Assembly: GCF_900626285.1 (NCBI RefSeq) | Contig: NZ_LR131148.1 | Span: forward strand, 213,599 to 277,598 | DNA: 64,000 nucleotides | Source: Intestinimonas massiliensis (ex Afouda et al. 2020) | GTDB lineage: Bacteria; Bacillota; Clostridia; Oscillospirales; Oscillospiraceae | Direction of reading: 5' to 3' | Shown: piece after piece, positions 41,801 through 50,060 of the stretch | Layout: every line of letters starts with the position of its first letter | Position numbering within the stretch: position 1 is the stretch's first letter | The notes under the pieces: model-generated | The model's database searches: none | Told to the model about the DNA's origin: nothing | What the model saw: the letters and a program-made list of their open reading frames with translations, nothing else | Made by a program: the position numbers and the translations under genes

Positions 41801-43455
41801 GGTACGCGGGAGAGAAACGGTTCAATGTCTGGACCGTGCTGACGCTGATCCTCCTGGCTCTGTTCCTGCTCTTCGTGGTCTATCCCATCGGGATGCTGCT
41901 GACCAAAAGCCTGTTTACCGGCGGAGAACTGGATCTGAGCTATTTTGTGAAATTCTTTACCAAGAAGTACTATTGGAGCACCCTGGTGAACAGCTTCAAG
42001 GTGACCATTGCCTCCACGGCGGTGGCGGTGCTGATCGGTCTGCCCATGGCCTATCTGCTCCGCAGCATCAAGATCCCGTTTTCCGGGCTGCTGAACATCC
42101 TGATCGTCATTTCCTATCTGTCGCCCCCCTTCATCGGGGCTTATTCCTGGATCCAGCTGCTGGGCCGCAACGGATTCATTACCCGGATCCTGAACGCCAT
42201 CTTCCATGTGGAGCTGGAAGGCATTTACGGGTTCCCCGGGATCGTCCTGGTGTTTTCCCTGCAATCCTTCCCCTTGATCTACATGTATGTGTCCGGCGCG
42301 CTGAAGAATCTGGACAATTCCCTGAACGAGGCGGCGGAGAGCCTGGGCTGCAGCGCCTTCCAGCGGGTGACCAAGGTGATCTTTCCCCTGGTAATGCCCT
42401 CCCTGCTGGCAGGCATGCTGCTGGTGTTCATGCGGGTATTCTCCGACTTCGGTACGCCCATGATCATCGGCGAAGGCTACAAGACCTTCCCCGTCATGCT
42501 CTACACCCAGTTCATGGGCGAGGTGGGCACCAATGACGGCTTTGCCGCCACCATGTGCATCATCGTCATCGTCATCGCCCTGATGTTCTTCTTCCTCCAG
42601 AAGATCCTGGGCCGCCGGTTTACCTACTCCATGACCGCCCTCAAGCCTATGGAGATGCGCCGGGCAACAGGCTGGCGCAAGGTGGCGTCCTATGCTGTGG
42701 TCTACATCATCACCTTCGTGGCTGCGCTGCCCCAGCTGACGGTGATCATCACCTCCTTTATCGGTACCATCAACGGCTCCCTGTTTACCGGAGAATTCAC
42801 CCTGGACAACTACCGGAACATCTTTGCAAAGGGGAACACCACCGCCATCACCAACACCTACCTCTTTGGTCTGGAGGCCATTGTGGTGGTGGTGATCTGC
42901 GGCATCCTGATCTCCTACCTCAGCGTGCGCAAGCGCAGTCCGCTGACCTCCATCCTGGATGTGCTCACCATGTTCCCCTACATCATTCCCGGCTCGGTGC
43001 TGGGCATCTCGCTCCTCTGTGCCTTCAACGGCCCCCCCTTCCTGTTGGGCGGTACGGTGATCATCCTGATCGTCTCCCTCTCCATCCGGCGGATGCCCTA
43101 TACCATCCGCTCCAGCACGGCCATCATCGGCCAGATCAGTCCCAGCATCGAGGAGGCGGCCATCAGCCTGGGAGCCTCCCAGGTCAAGACCTTTCTGCAG
43201 ATCACCATTCCCATGATGCTGCCCGGCGTGCTGTCGGGTGCCGTCATGAGCTGGATCACCCTGATCAGTGAGCTGAGCTCGTCGGTGATCCTCTACACCA
43301 GCCGCACCATGACGCTGACTGTGGCCATCTACTCCGAGGTTATCCGCAGCAACTTCGGAAATGCGGCCGCCTATTCCACGATCCTGACATTGACCTCTAT
43401 CCTCTCTTTGCTCATCTTCTTCAAGGTCTCCGGCAGCAAGGATCTGAGCGTCTGA
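41797..43455 (+). CDS. ABC transporter permease (FbpB-type, fused two-domain)
   Basis: A 552-residue permease with two tandem BPD_transp_1 domains, each ending in an EAA loop: NEAAESLGCSAFQRVTKVIFP near 190 and EEAAISLGASQVKTFLQITIP near 465. About twelve helices in total. The fusion of two permease halves is normal for iron(III)/AfuB-like systems. It is coupled to the ATPase gene by a four-base overlap and followed by a strong terminator. Confidence 0.93.
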   Translation: MRYAGEKRFNVWTVLTLILLALFLLFVVYPIGMLLTKSLFTGGELDLSYFVKFFTKKYYWSTLVNSFKVTIASTAVAVLIGLPMAYLLRSIKIPFSGLLNILIVISYLSPPFIGAYSWIQLLGRNGFITRILNAIFHVELEGIYGFPGIVLVFSLQSFPLIYMYVSGALKNLDNSLNEAAESLGCSAFQRVTKVIFPLVMPSLLAGMLLVFMRVFSDFGTPMIIGEGYKTFPVMLYTQFMGEVGTNDGFAATMCIIVIVIALMFFFLQKILGRRFTYSMTALKPMEMRRATGWRKVASYAVVYIITFVAALPQLTVIITSFIGTINGSLFTGEFTLDNYRNIFAKGNTTAITNTYLFGLEAIVVVVICGILISYLSVRKRSPLTSILDVLTMFPYIIPGSVLGISLLCAFNGPPFLLGGTVIILIVSLSIRRMPYTIRSSTAIIGQISPSIEEAAISLGASQVKTFLQITIPMMLPGVLSGAVMSWITLISELSSSVILYTSRTMTLTVAIYSEVIRSNFGNAAAYSTILTLTSILSLLIFFKVSGSKDLSV

Positions 43456-43462
43456 AAGCGGG

Positions 43463-43496
43463 AGACGGCGCACTCCGGACGGAGTGCGCCGTTTTT
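43463..43496 (+). terminator. Intrinsic terminator after the ABC operon
   Basis: GACGGCGCACTCC, GGAC loop, GGAGTGCGCCGTTTTT. Confidence 0.92.
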
Positions 43497-43583
43497 ATCA
43501 GCAAGGGTGTAAAAATCCCGAAGACATGATACAATGGACGGAGAAGAACGGAAAAGGCGGAGCGGGGATGGGGGAGAGGTAAG

Positions 43584-45314
43584 GTGCGGAGAGTGAAATT
43601 CCAGGATCTGCTCCGCAGATCCTTCATGGGCTACATCTGTGTCATTATTGTCGCCATTCTGATCCTGATGGTGGGCGGACTGGCCATCAATTTCGCCACG
43701 GTAGTGGTGGGCGGCTGCCGGGAGAGCAACCAGAGCCTGGCGAAGCACCTGAGCGAGCAGTACGACGCCTATGAGGCCGGCCTGCGGGAGCTGTCCGGCC
43801 GGCCGGAAATCCAGGACGCGCTGCTGGACAAGAACGAAGCCAGCCGGACGGCGGCCAACCAGCAGCTCTACCAGTTTGTCAATGAGCAGGAGTTCAAGGC
43901 CTACTTCATGCTGATGGACGGGGAGGGAACACCGGTCTGCTCCAACTTCAACGGGTGGAATCAGGAGAGCTTTGCCGGCGCTGCACTGATTTCCGGCATG
44001 CTGGAGCGGCTGGACAAGGCCCCGGAGGAGCCGCTGTGCTTTATCTGCGACGTGCCGCTGACCAGTGAGCAGACATGCAGCTACTCCTTCTGCCGGAGCG
44101 TGCGGGGGCCGGACGGCAGCGGGATCGGGTATCTGTTTTTCAACCTGCGTGCGGAGGCCTTCCACAGGCAGTTCCGCACGGTGCCCCAGGAGGTACTCCT
44201 GACCGACCGGTATGACAATATCGTCTATACCACCCTGGACCTGGAGGACGACCCGGCGGAAAAGCTGCCGCCCAGCAAATACGCGCTGGGGGTGAGCAGC
44301 GACGGGATCCAGGAGATCAGCGGGGAGTACTACTATATCGCCACCTCCACCGTCACCCCGCAGGGATTGCGGCTCTACACCCTCACCTCCCTGGCGTTCC
44401 ACATCCAGACCTTGTGGTACGGGTTCTTTCTGTTCCTCTTTCTGCTGCTGATCCTGGCCGCCATTGTGGCGCTGCTGACCCGGACGTTTGCCCGGCAGAA
44501 CGCCCGGGAACTGGGGGAGCTGACCCGGGCGGTGGAGGAGCTGGACCGGAGCAGCGAACTCTATGAGCTGTCCCCCCAGTGCTCGGAGGAATCACAGCAG
44601 CTCTATGCCGAGTTCCGGCGCATCACCCTCCACCTGCGGGAGCTGATCCGCTGCAACAACGAGCTGCAGGACCGGCGGCGGCAGATGGAGATCAAGCAGC
44701 TGGAGGAGCAGTTCAACCCCCATTTCGTGTTCAACGTGATGGAGATGGTGCGCTATCAGATCCGGGAGGATCCGGAGGCCGCCTCGGAAATGCTGCTGTC
44801 CTTTGCCAACCTGATGCGGTACAGCATCAACTACGGCCATACGAAGGTGTCCCTGGAGACTGATGTGGAGTATGTCAACGACTATCTGCTGCTGCAGAAG
44901 GTCAGGTACAACAACTGCCTGCGCTATGAGTTCCTCATCCCCGATCAGCTCCTGGAGTGCCAGGTGCCCAAGCTTCTGCTCCAGCCCGTGATTGAGAACA
45001 GCATCAAGCACGGCTATCAGCAGGGGAAGATCCTGGAGATCGTGGTCCAGGTGGAGCGGGTGGGCAATGACCTGCGCTTTGTGGTGCGGGACAACGGCCG
45101 GGGGATCGACGCGGACCGTTTGGCCGCCATCCGGGAGAGCTTCACCATGGAGCTCAACAGTGAGTATATCAAGCATATCGGCCTTTACAACATCCAAAAG
45201 GTGGTGGAGCTGATGTATGGTCCGGACTACGGCCTCACCATAGAAAGCACGCTGGACGTGGGGACCACGGTGACCCTGACCATGCCGTATGAAGTGGAGA
45301 TGGAACCATGCTGA
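43584..45314 (+). CDS. YesM/LytS-type sensor histidine kinase
   Basis: A 576-residue membrane kinase starting with GTG (AGAGGTAAG just upstream). A first membrane helix (about 14-40), an extracytoplasmic sensor of about 230 residues, a second helix (about 275-297), then a HAMP-like region and the His_kinase domain EEQFNPHFVFNVME carrying the phosphorylated histidine. The ATPase domain has PVIENSIKHGY and RDNGRGID. The partner response regulator overlaps it by seven bases. Its position suggests it senses the ligand of, and controls, the preceding ABC importer. Confidence 0.9.
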   Translation: MRRVKFQDLLRRSFMGYICVIIVAILILMVGGLAINFATVVVGGCRESNQSLAKHLSEQYDAYEAGLRELSGRPEIQDALLDKNEASRTAANQQLYQFVNEQEFKAYFMLMDGEGTPVCSNFNGWNQESFAGAALISGMLERLDKAPEEPLCFICDVPLTSEQTCSYSFCRSVRGPDGSGIGYLFFNLRAEAFHRQFRTVPQEVLLTDRYDNIVYTTLDLEDDPAEKLPPSKYALGVSSDGIQEISGEYYYIATSTVTPQGLRLYTLTSLAFHIQTLWYGFFLFLFLLLILAAIVALLTRTFARQNARELGELTRAVEELDRSSELYELSPQCSEESQQLYAEFRRITLHLRELIRCNNELQDRRRQMEIKQLEEQFNPHFVFNVMEMVRYQIREDPEAASEMLLSFANLMRYSINYGHTKVSLETDVEYVNDYLLLQKVRYNNCLRYEFLIPDQLLECQVPKLLLQPVIENSIKHGYQQGKILEIVVQVERVGNDLRFVVRDNGRGIDADRLAAIRESFTMELNSEYIKHIGLYNIQKVVELMYGPDYGLTIESTLDVGTTVTLTMPYEVEMEPC

Positions 45315-46060
45315 AGGTCTTATTGGTGGAAGATGAAAACCTGATCCGGCGCGGCCTGCAGTTCCAGATGGACTGGACAGAGGTGGGCTGTGTGGTGGCG
45401 GGTGACGCGGCCACCGGAAAAGAGGGACTGGCCCAGATCAAGGCCCTTAAGCCGGACATCGTTATTACGGATATCCGCATGCCCGATATGGATGGGCTGG
45501 AAATGCTGTCCGCCGGCCGGGGCGAGTGCGAGTTTGAGGCCATCATCATCACAGGCTACAGCGAGTTCGACTATGCCAAGCAGGCCATCCATCTGGGAGT
45601 TTCGGAATATCTGCTGAAGCCGGTGGACCTGAACGAGCTGAAGTCCTGCCTCCAGCAGATCGTGCGCCGGAGGCAGGAGGGCCGGGCGGCGGACGCGCCG
45701 CCGATCCAGCTGGCCCCTGATCTGGAGCCAGCCGCTATGGGCAACAAATATGCTGCGGCGATGCTCCAATATATCCAGGAGCACTATGCCGAACGCATCT
45801 CACTCACGGATCTCAGCCAGTCGCTGAACATCTCCTGTACCCACCTGAACGCCAAATTCAAGGCGGAGACCGGCTATACCTTTCATGATTTTCTGAATTA
45901 TTACCGCATCAGCAAGGCGGTAGAGCTCCAGAAGCAGGGTACATATAAGCTGTATGAGGTAGCGGAGCTGGTGGGTTTCTCCGACTACAAATATTTCAAT
46001 AAGGTCTATAAACGGTATGTGGGCTATGCCCCCAATAAGATTTTTCCCGCCAGAAAATAG
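45308..46060 (+). CDS. YesN-type response regulator with AraC DNA-binding domain
   Basis: A 250-residue regulator. The receiver domain has acidic pocket VEDE and phosphoacceptor Asp55 in VITDIRMPDMDG, with the conserved lysine in LLKPVD. A short linker leads to a C-terminal double helix-turn-helix of AraC type (LTDLSQSLNISCTHLNAKFKAETG and YEVAELVGFSDYKYFNKVYKRYVG). It is translationally coupled to the kinase gene and probably regulates the adjacent ABC transporter. Confidence 0.93.
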   Translation: MLKVLLVEDENLIRRGLQFQMDWTEVGCVVAGDAATGKEGLAQIKALKPDIVITDIRMPDMDGLEMLSAGRGECEFEAIIITGYSEFDYAKQAIHLGVSEYLLKPVDLNELKSCLQQIVRRRQEGRAADAPPIQLAPDLEPAAMGNKYAAAMLQYIQEHYAERISLTDLSQSLNISCTHLNAKFKAETGYTFHDFLNYYRISKAVELQKQGTYKLYEVAELVGFSDYKYFNKVYKRYVGYAPNKIFPARK

Positions 46061-46089
46061 GCTGAGGCCGAACGGTTTGACGCAGAGAA

Positions 46090-46129
46090 ACAGAAAAGGC
46101 GTCTGTGCTGGTACAGGCACCTTTTCTGT
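46090..46129 (+). terminator. Terminator after the two-component system
   Basis: CAGAAAAGG...CTGT and complement around GCTGG, with two internal mismatches, ending TTTTCTGTTT. Confidence 0.7.
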
Positions 46130-46175
46130 TTGCGCTGTGCGGTAAAAATAAAAAATAAAAAAAGAGAAAAAAGTG

Positions 46176-46204
46176 TTGACAAGGAGAAAAACGAGTGATA
46201 AAAT
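46176..46204 (+). promoter_or_regulatory. Strong promoter of the tRNA-Ala locus
   Basis: TTGACA, 17-bp spacer, TAAAAT, in an AT-rich region. The predicted start lies about 27 bases before the partial tRNA copy, as expected for a tRNA leader. Confidence 0.85.
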
Positions 46205-46237
46205 AAAACGCGTCGTCCGGAAGAAAACAAAATACTT

Positions 46238-46259
46238 GGGGGTATAGCTCAGCTGGGAG
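46238..46259 (+). pseudogene. Partial tRNA-Ala copy (first 22 bases)
   Basis: These 22 bases are identical to the 5' end of the intact tRNA-Ala 91 bp downstream: acceptor strand and D-arm up to the D loop. The sequence then diverges. The copy sits exactly where a tRNA should begin behind the promoter, so it looks like the original gene start interrupted by an insertion or recombination event. The pair may be the direct-repeat core of an attachment site. Confidence 0.8.
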
Positions 46260-46299
46260 CCCGATACAAACGTGTACCAGCACCCCACACAAAACTGAA

Positions 46300-46426
<127 letters not shown>

Positions 46427-46430
46427 GATA

Positions 46431-46459
46431 ACTTGTCTTGCTTTAAGGCAAGTTTTTTC
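46431..46459 (+). terminator. Terminator of the tRNA-Ala transcript
   Basis: CTTGC, TTTAAG loop, GCAAG followed by TTTTTT. It lies 27 bases after the tRNA and 36 before the recombinase stop codon (convergent). Confidence 0.85.
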
Positions 46460-46494
46460 TTTTGCCTATTCCTTGCCGGGAATGGGCTTTTGTT

Positions 46495-48111
46495 TTATGC
46501 GGCGATTTCCACAATGTCCAGCCCCAGGCTAAACTGTGCAAAGTCAATGTTGAAATCAATGTGCAGCTTGTAGTCCCGATAGACCTCCACCCGACGGATC
46601 AGGCAGTTGACGATCATTTTCTTCGCCTCCAGGCTGGCCGTGTCGTAAAGATCTGCCCAGGAGATCACATTGTCGTACTGCTCCTCCAGGGAGTGCAGAA
46701 CAGTTTGCCCTTTCTCATAGGCGGCCTGGGCGTCATCAAACTGCTTTTGCAGTTCAGCGCATTTGGCCTCGGCCTCGGACACCATAGAGCTCAGCAGGTC
46801 TTTGGAAAAGGCGCTTTCCCCTCGCAGGGCCTTGATGACTTCCGCTTTGAGCATATCCAGTTCATCGGCTGCCTTGCTGTAATCTGCCCGGACGGAGCGG
46901 AGCAGATTTTTTCGCTCCTCCATCTTTTCCCGATAGCGGGCGTTGACAATCTCACTTTTGGGGATCGCTTTCATGCGCTCAAAGATTTGCCGCACCAGCT
47001 TATCAATAATCCCGTCCAGGATATGTGCCGTGTAGCCCGTCTGCCCGTCACAGTCGGTCTGCTTGCGGGTTTTGCCATAGCAGATGTACCGCACCCGCTT
47101 GATCACCCGGTGGGGATCATCCTTGCAGGGGTACGCCTTGCCGCTGGTGGTGAGGTTGAGTCGGGCCCCACAATGGCCGCAGTACACATTCCCGGACAAG
47201 AGCGACTGGCCTGCGATGTTGCGGGGAACGGTGCGTTCCGTTTCATTGGCCCGGTTGGTACGAATGCGCTGGGCTGCCTCAAACAGTTCCGGCTCAATGA
47301 TTTGCAGGTGGGGCAGCACCGGGGAGCGGCTTTCCCCGCTGCGGAGTACGCCGGTATAGGTCAGGTTACAGAGGATGCCCCGGATGGTGGCATGGTGCCA
47401 CATCTTGCCGCTCCGGGCCCGGTAGCCCAGTTTGTTTAAGTAGGTGGCGATCCGCTGGGCTCCGTAGCCCTCATGCACATACTTGTCAAAGACAATACGG
47501 ACAACAGCGGCCTCGGTTTCATTGAGCGCCAGCTCGTAAACCTCATGCTTGCGCTTATTCACGCGCCCGCTTTTCACAAGGTCATAGCCATAGGGGGCGA
47601 CTCCGCCCTTAAAGCCTCCATCCTCCACAAGCTGTCCCAGGGCGGTTTTGGTGCGGATGGAGGTTTTTTCGCTTTCACCGTCCGCTTGCCAGAACCGGAT
47701 GTAGTTGGTGAGTTTGTCGGTGTGGTTGTCAAACCGCTGCTCACCCTCCTGGGTGCTCCAAACCCGGACGCCGTTCTTGACGAACCATTCCACCACAAAG
47801 GGCGTTTCGTCCGCGATCCGCCCGATGCGGTCAAACATGAACACCAGCAGAATATCAAACTTGCCCTGCCGGGCCCGTTCCTTGATGATTTGCAGCTTGT
47901 CCCGGTTTTCCGCCCGTACCTTGTGGCCGGAAACGCCGTCCTCTTGTTCCTCGTGAACAATCGTCCAGCCCATTTTCTCACAAAAGGCGTGGCAGGCTTT
48001 CCGCTGCATGGGAATGTCGGCTTGGTTCTTATCGTTGTGATCCACCTGCTTATCGGTAGACACCCGGTATAAACAATCAACGCGAGTGCCAATTATCATT
48101 TGATTTTCCAT
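46495..48111 (-). CDS. Large serine recombinase (ICE integrase)
   Basis: A 538-residue site-specific recombinase. The N-terminal resolvase domain has the catalytic serine in LYRVSTDKQ (Ser18) and the family VFMFDRIGR. A recombinase domain (about 170-280, GGVAPYGYDLV), a zinc ribbon (YCGHCGARL ... C...C) and a C-terminal coiled coil (about 375-460) follow, as in ICE and phage integrases. It is the first element gene after the tRNA-Ala locus, so it is the likely integrase for this junction. The ATG at 48111 has AAAGGATGG upstream; a start five codons later is also possible. Confidence 0.93.
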   Translation of the reverse strand: MENQMIIGTRVDCLYRVSTDKQVDHNDKNQADIPMQRKACHAFCEKMGWTIVHEEQEDGVSGHKVRAENRDKLQIIKERARQGKFDILLVFMFDRIGRIADETPFVVEWFVKNGVRVWSTQEGEQRFDNHTDKLTNYIRFWQADGESEKTSIRTKTALGQLVEDGGFKGGVAPYGYDLVKSGRVNKRKHEVYELALNETEAAVVRIVFDKYVHEGYGAQRIATYLNKLGYRARSGKMWHHATIRGILCNLTYTGVLRSGESRSPVLPHLQIIEPELFEAAQRIRTNRANETERTVPRNIAGQSLLSGNVYCGHCGARLNLTTSGKAYPCKDDPHRVIKRVRYICYGKTRKQTDCDGQTGYTAHILDGIIDKLVRQIFERMKAIPKSEIVNARYREKMEERKNLLRSVRADYSKAADELDMLKAEVIKALRGESAFSKDLLSSMVSEAEAKCAELQKQFDDAQAAYEKGQTVLHSLEEQYDNVISWADLYDTASLEAKKMIVNCLIRRVEVYRDYKLHIDFNIDFAQFSLGLDIVEIAA

Positions 48112-48184
48112 ATATAAGCCATCCTTTCAAATGTCATTTTGGCAGGTGAAAAGAGGCTTTTTGTACGCAGGATTTTTGAACTTG

Positions 48185-48397
48185 TCAAGGTGCATAGAGA
48201 CTACCCCCACCATTATTATCCCTCTGTTCCGAGGTTTTGACAAGGATGACTCCGGGCCGGGTGGATGAGGTCTGCGCCACAAAGGACGAGAGCAAAATCT
48301 GCTTGACCTGCCCAATGGCCGCTGTGTTTCGTGACTCCGCAAAGGTGGCGGATATTTCAAACCCATCAATGGCAAAAACAGCATTTGCCTTTGGCAT
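48185..48397 (-). CDS. Small mobile-element protein, unknown function
   Basis: A 70-residue protein (FAIDGFEISATFAESRN, GQVKQILLSSFVAQT) with an excellent GAGGAGG site. The N-terminal half recalls the small TnpW-type proteins found beside clostridial serine recombinases, but the match is weak. It ends about 75 bases before the recombinase start on the same strand, so it is likely co-transcribed and may influence excision. Confidence 0.6.
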   Translation of the reverse strand: MPKANAVFAIDGFEISATFAESRNTAAIGQVKQILLSSFVAQTSSTRPGVILVKTSEQRDNNGGGSLYAP

Positions 48398-48458
48398 ATA
48401 CGGCCTCCTCTCTCATGGACGGACTGACATAAACAAACTCCCCCTTGTCCCGTGGGGC

Positions 48459-48502
48459 AAGGAACAGGGCCAGCACCGCTTCTGATGCTGGCCCTGTTCC
48501 TT
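48459..48502. repeat. Strong hairpin without T tract
   Basis: Perfect 17-bp arms (AAGGAACAGGGCCAGCA and complement) with a ten-base loop, in the gap between two small ICE genes. Without a T run it is more likely an mRNA-stability or DNA structure than a terminator. Palindrome copy 1 lies eight bases further on. Confidence 0.75.
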
Positions 48503-48510
48503 ACCTAACT

Positions 48511-48529
48511 TCTGGACAAAGTGTCCAGA
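48511..48529 (+). repeat. ICE palindrome copy 1
   Basis: TCTGGACAAAGTGTCCAGA; the arms extend to 11 bp here (48508-48532). It begins two bases after the stop codon of the minus-strand gene at 48532-48732. Confidence 0.95.
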
Positions 48530-48531
48530 AG

Positions 48532-48732
48532 TCAGTAAGGGCTTTCCTCAAAGTGCTGCTGGGCCTCTTCCAGACTGCGGATGTCGAAAACCTCATAGAG
48601 CTCCGCCACCACGCGCCGGATGTCGTTGGGAGAAAACCCGCAGTTCTCCATCGCGTAGATGACATAGCCACGGCAGGCATTGTTGCTCCACGGCTGGGAC
48701 AGCATAGCAGCCAACATAGGATCATAGTCCAT
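48532..48732 (-). CDS. Small conserved ICE protein, unknown function
   Basis: A 66-residue soluble protein (MDYDPMLAAMLSQPWSNNACRGYVIY start, helical SLEEAQQHFEE end). It resembles small hypothetical proteins found beside the sigma-like gene in gut ICEs. The ATG at 48732 is preferred because GAGGG lies eight bases upstream; a longer in-frame start seven codons earlier exists. Function unknown. Confidence 0.6.
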   Translation of the reverse strand: MDYDPMLAAMLSQPWSNNACRGYVIYAMENCGFSPNDIRRVVAELYEVFDIRSLEEAQQHFEESPY

Positions 48733-48926
48733 TCTGTTATCCCTCACTTTCATAAATGGCGGGGAGCGCCGCGCTCATTTTCTTGCCCCGTCATAAGACA
48801 GCCATACTCGGCAGCGACGCTCTCCCACAAAGGGTGCGGCGGCCTGTGGCCCCCGCACCTCCTTTGCGGAGAGAAAATCTCCTCTCACATACCACCAGAA
48901 AAAGAGGGGTGAATGGAGATGGTAAC

Positions 48927-49349
48927 TCAGAAATTTTCCTGCAAATATTTTTTCATGCGCTCAATCCCGCATTTCACGGAGCAGCGGACGGCGCTCTTGT
49001 CCACGCCCTCCTCGCGGGCGATCTGACGGCAGCTCTTTCCAAGGATCAAGTGAGCGTCCACCCGGCGGCCCTGGATCTCCGGCAGGGAATTGAGGGCGTT
49101 CCACAGCCGGAAGAACAGCTCCTTGCGATCCATGAGCTCCTGGGGGCTGGGCTCGTGCAGGCAGGCGGAGTATTCGATCCCATCGTCACAGTCCAGGGAA
49201 TAATAAGCCTTGTTGTAGCGCACCCGTTCCGCATGGGCGGCCTCGCGCCGCTTGCTGGCCATGAGTTCCTCGGCTACCTCGTCAGGCACCTCCACCAGTT
49301 CGTCCGATAAGTACCAATAATAAAAATCTTTCAGATTGATCGTTGTCAT
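48927..49349 (-). CDS. Sigma-70-like regulator of the ICE
   Basis: A 140-residue protein. The C-terminal region-4-like helix-turn-helix (LILGKSCRQIAREEGVDKSAVRCSVKCGIERMKKYL) is typical of the short sigma-like regulators of Tn916-type and gut ICEs, which activate excision or transfer genes. GGAGG seven bases before the ATG at 49349 is partly covered by a 12-bp-arm hairpin (49360-49400). A dispersed ICE palindrome lies 94 bp upstream. Confidence 0.82.
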   Translation of the reverse strand: MTTINLKDFYYWYLSDELVEVPDEVAEELMASKRREAAHAERVRYNKAYYSLDCDDGIEYSACLHEPSPQELMDRKELFFRLWNALNSLPEIQGRRVDAHLILGKSCRQIAREEGVDKSAVRCSVKCGIERMKKYLQENF

Positions 49350-49359
49350 AGCTTGTCCT

Positions 49360-49400
49360 CCATTTTGTTTCGGTTGATGGGTTGAGCGGAAACAAAATGG
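49360..49400 (-). promoter_or_regulatory. Hairpin covering the ribosome site of the sigma-like gene
   Basis: Perfect 12-bp arms CCATTTTGTTTC / GAAACAAAATGG; the second arm (minus strand) runs into GGAGG of the sigma-like gene. It could limit translation. Confidence 0.6.
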
Positions 49401-49442
49401 GGAGCTGGCGGGGAGCGGCACCCAGGAGAGCCGATCTGTACC

Positions 49443-49461
49443 TCTGGACAAAGTGTCCAGA
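49443..49461 (+). repeat. ICE palindrome copy 2
   Basis: TCTGGACAAAGTGTCCAGA in the leader/promoter region of the sigma-like gene; the only copy clearly upstream of a gene rather than after or inside one. Confidence 0.95.
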
Positions 49462-49610
49462 AGCAGGACAAACAAAATGCGCCTGCGCGACACAAGGCCA
49501 CACAAGCGCATGAAATGACAAATTTATTTATGTACTGCCAAATTTCGCATCCGCCGCCAGACTGATCCTGCTGTGCGGGTGGGCTTTTTTTGACAGGTTA
49601 GGGGGATGGA

Positions 49611-49657
49611 AAAGGAAAAAGGACACGGCGATACCTCCTGGACACCGCCGTATCCTT
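49611..49657 (-). terminator. Terminator-like hairpin, minus strand
   Basis: AAGGATACGGCG...CGCCGTGTCCTTTTT with a 15-base loop that contains AGGAGG. It would stop transcription coming from the KTR-CPBP-TetR genes. Confidence 0.6.
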
Positions 49658-49711
49658 AAAAAAGGGCGACTTTAACACACCCCCCGTATTCTCATTTTTT
49701 GAAAAGAAAAC

Positions 49712-49742
49712 GGCGGCTTGAAATTGTTATTTCAAAACCGCC
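49712..49742. repeat. Hairpin downstream of the KTR gene
   Basis: GGCGG-TTGAAAT and ATTTCAA-CCGCC arms with a TGTT loop. No strong T run. Confidence 0.5.
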
Positions 49743-49864
49743 TGCTTTCGGTTTGCAGCCATACTCAAAATAGCAGCGGTTTAGTTTTTCCGCTTAGCCA
49801 GCAATCGTACAGCGCAATCAGTTGTCAAAAAGAAAGAGCCGATAACCGCATTTTGATCTGCGTG

Positions 49865-50059
49865 TTATCGGCTCTGCGTCTGTGCGTCTGGCTCTTTGAT
49901 AACTGTGGTATTCAGATGTTTTACATTGATTAAAGTCTCTTGTCTACACTTAGGACAGAACAGCGGAAAATATTTTAGTTCTGTATCCCCACGAATTTTC
50001 AGCCTTGTCTTATTTCCGCAAACAGGGCAGCGCAACCATTCTGAAATCACATTTTCCAT
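49865..50059 (-). CDS. Cysteine-rich KTR domain protein
   Basis: A 64-residue zinc-ribbon-like protein: CPVCGNKTRLKIRGDTELKYFPLFCPKCRQETLI, the KTR signature. Widely found in Firmicutes ICEs, often next to tet genes; the function is unknown. The start at 50059 lies two bases before the CPBP stop codon region, so it is co-transcribed with tetR-CPBP. The base composition is AT-rich, unlike the surrounding ICE. Confidence 0.85.
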   Translation of the reverse strand: MENVISEWLRCPVCGNKTRLKIRGDTELKYFPLFCPKCRQETLINVKHLNTTVIKEPDAQTQSR

Positions 50060-50060
50060 A

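Larger units (their letters stand above)
49350..49864. other. 515-bp gene-free region of the ICE
   Basis: No convincing coding sequence on either strand. It holds a hairpin at the sigma-like gene (49360-49400), palindrome copy 2 (49443-49461), a minus-strand terminator-like hairpin (49611-49657) and a further hairpin (49712-49742). The stretch near 49600-49700 with a KTR-domain gene next to it resembles flanks of tetracycline-resistance genes in gut elements, but no tet gene is present. Confidence 0.6.

Noticed and set aside
48445..48912. Plus-strand frame opposite the small ICE genes
   Set aside because: No ribosome site; it runs through the hairpin and palindrome copy 1, and the minus-strand genes have good starts.
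49718..49933. 71-codon plus-strand frame in the gap next to the KTR gene
   Set aside because: No ribosome site, runs through a hairpin and overlaps the KTR gene; composition does not look coding.
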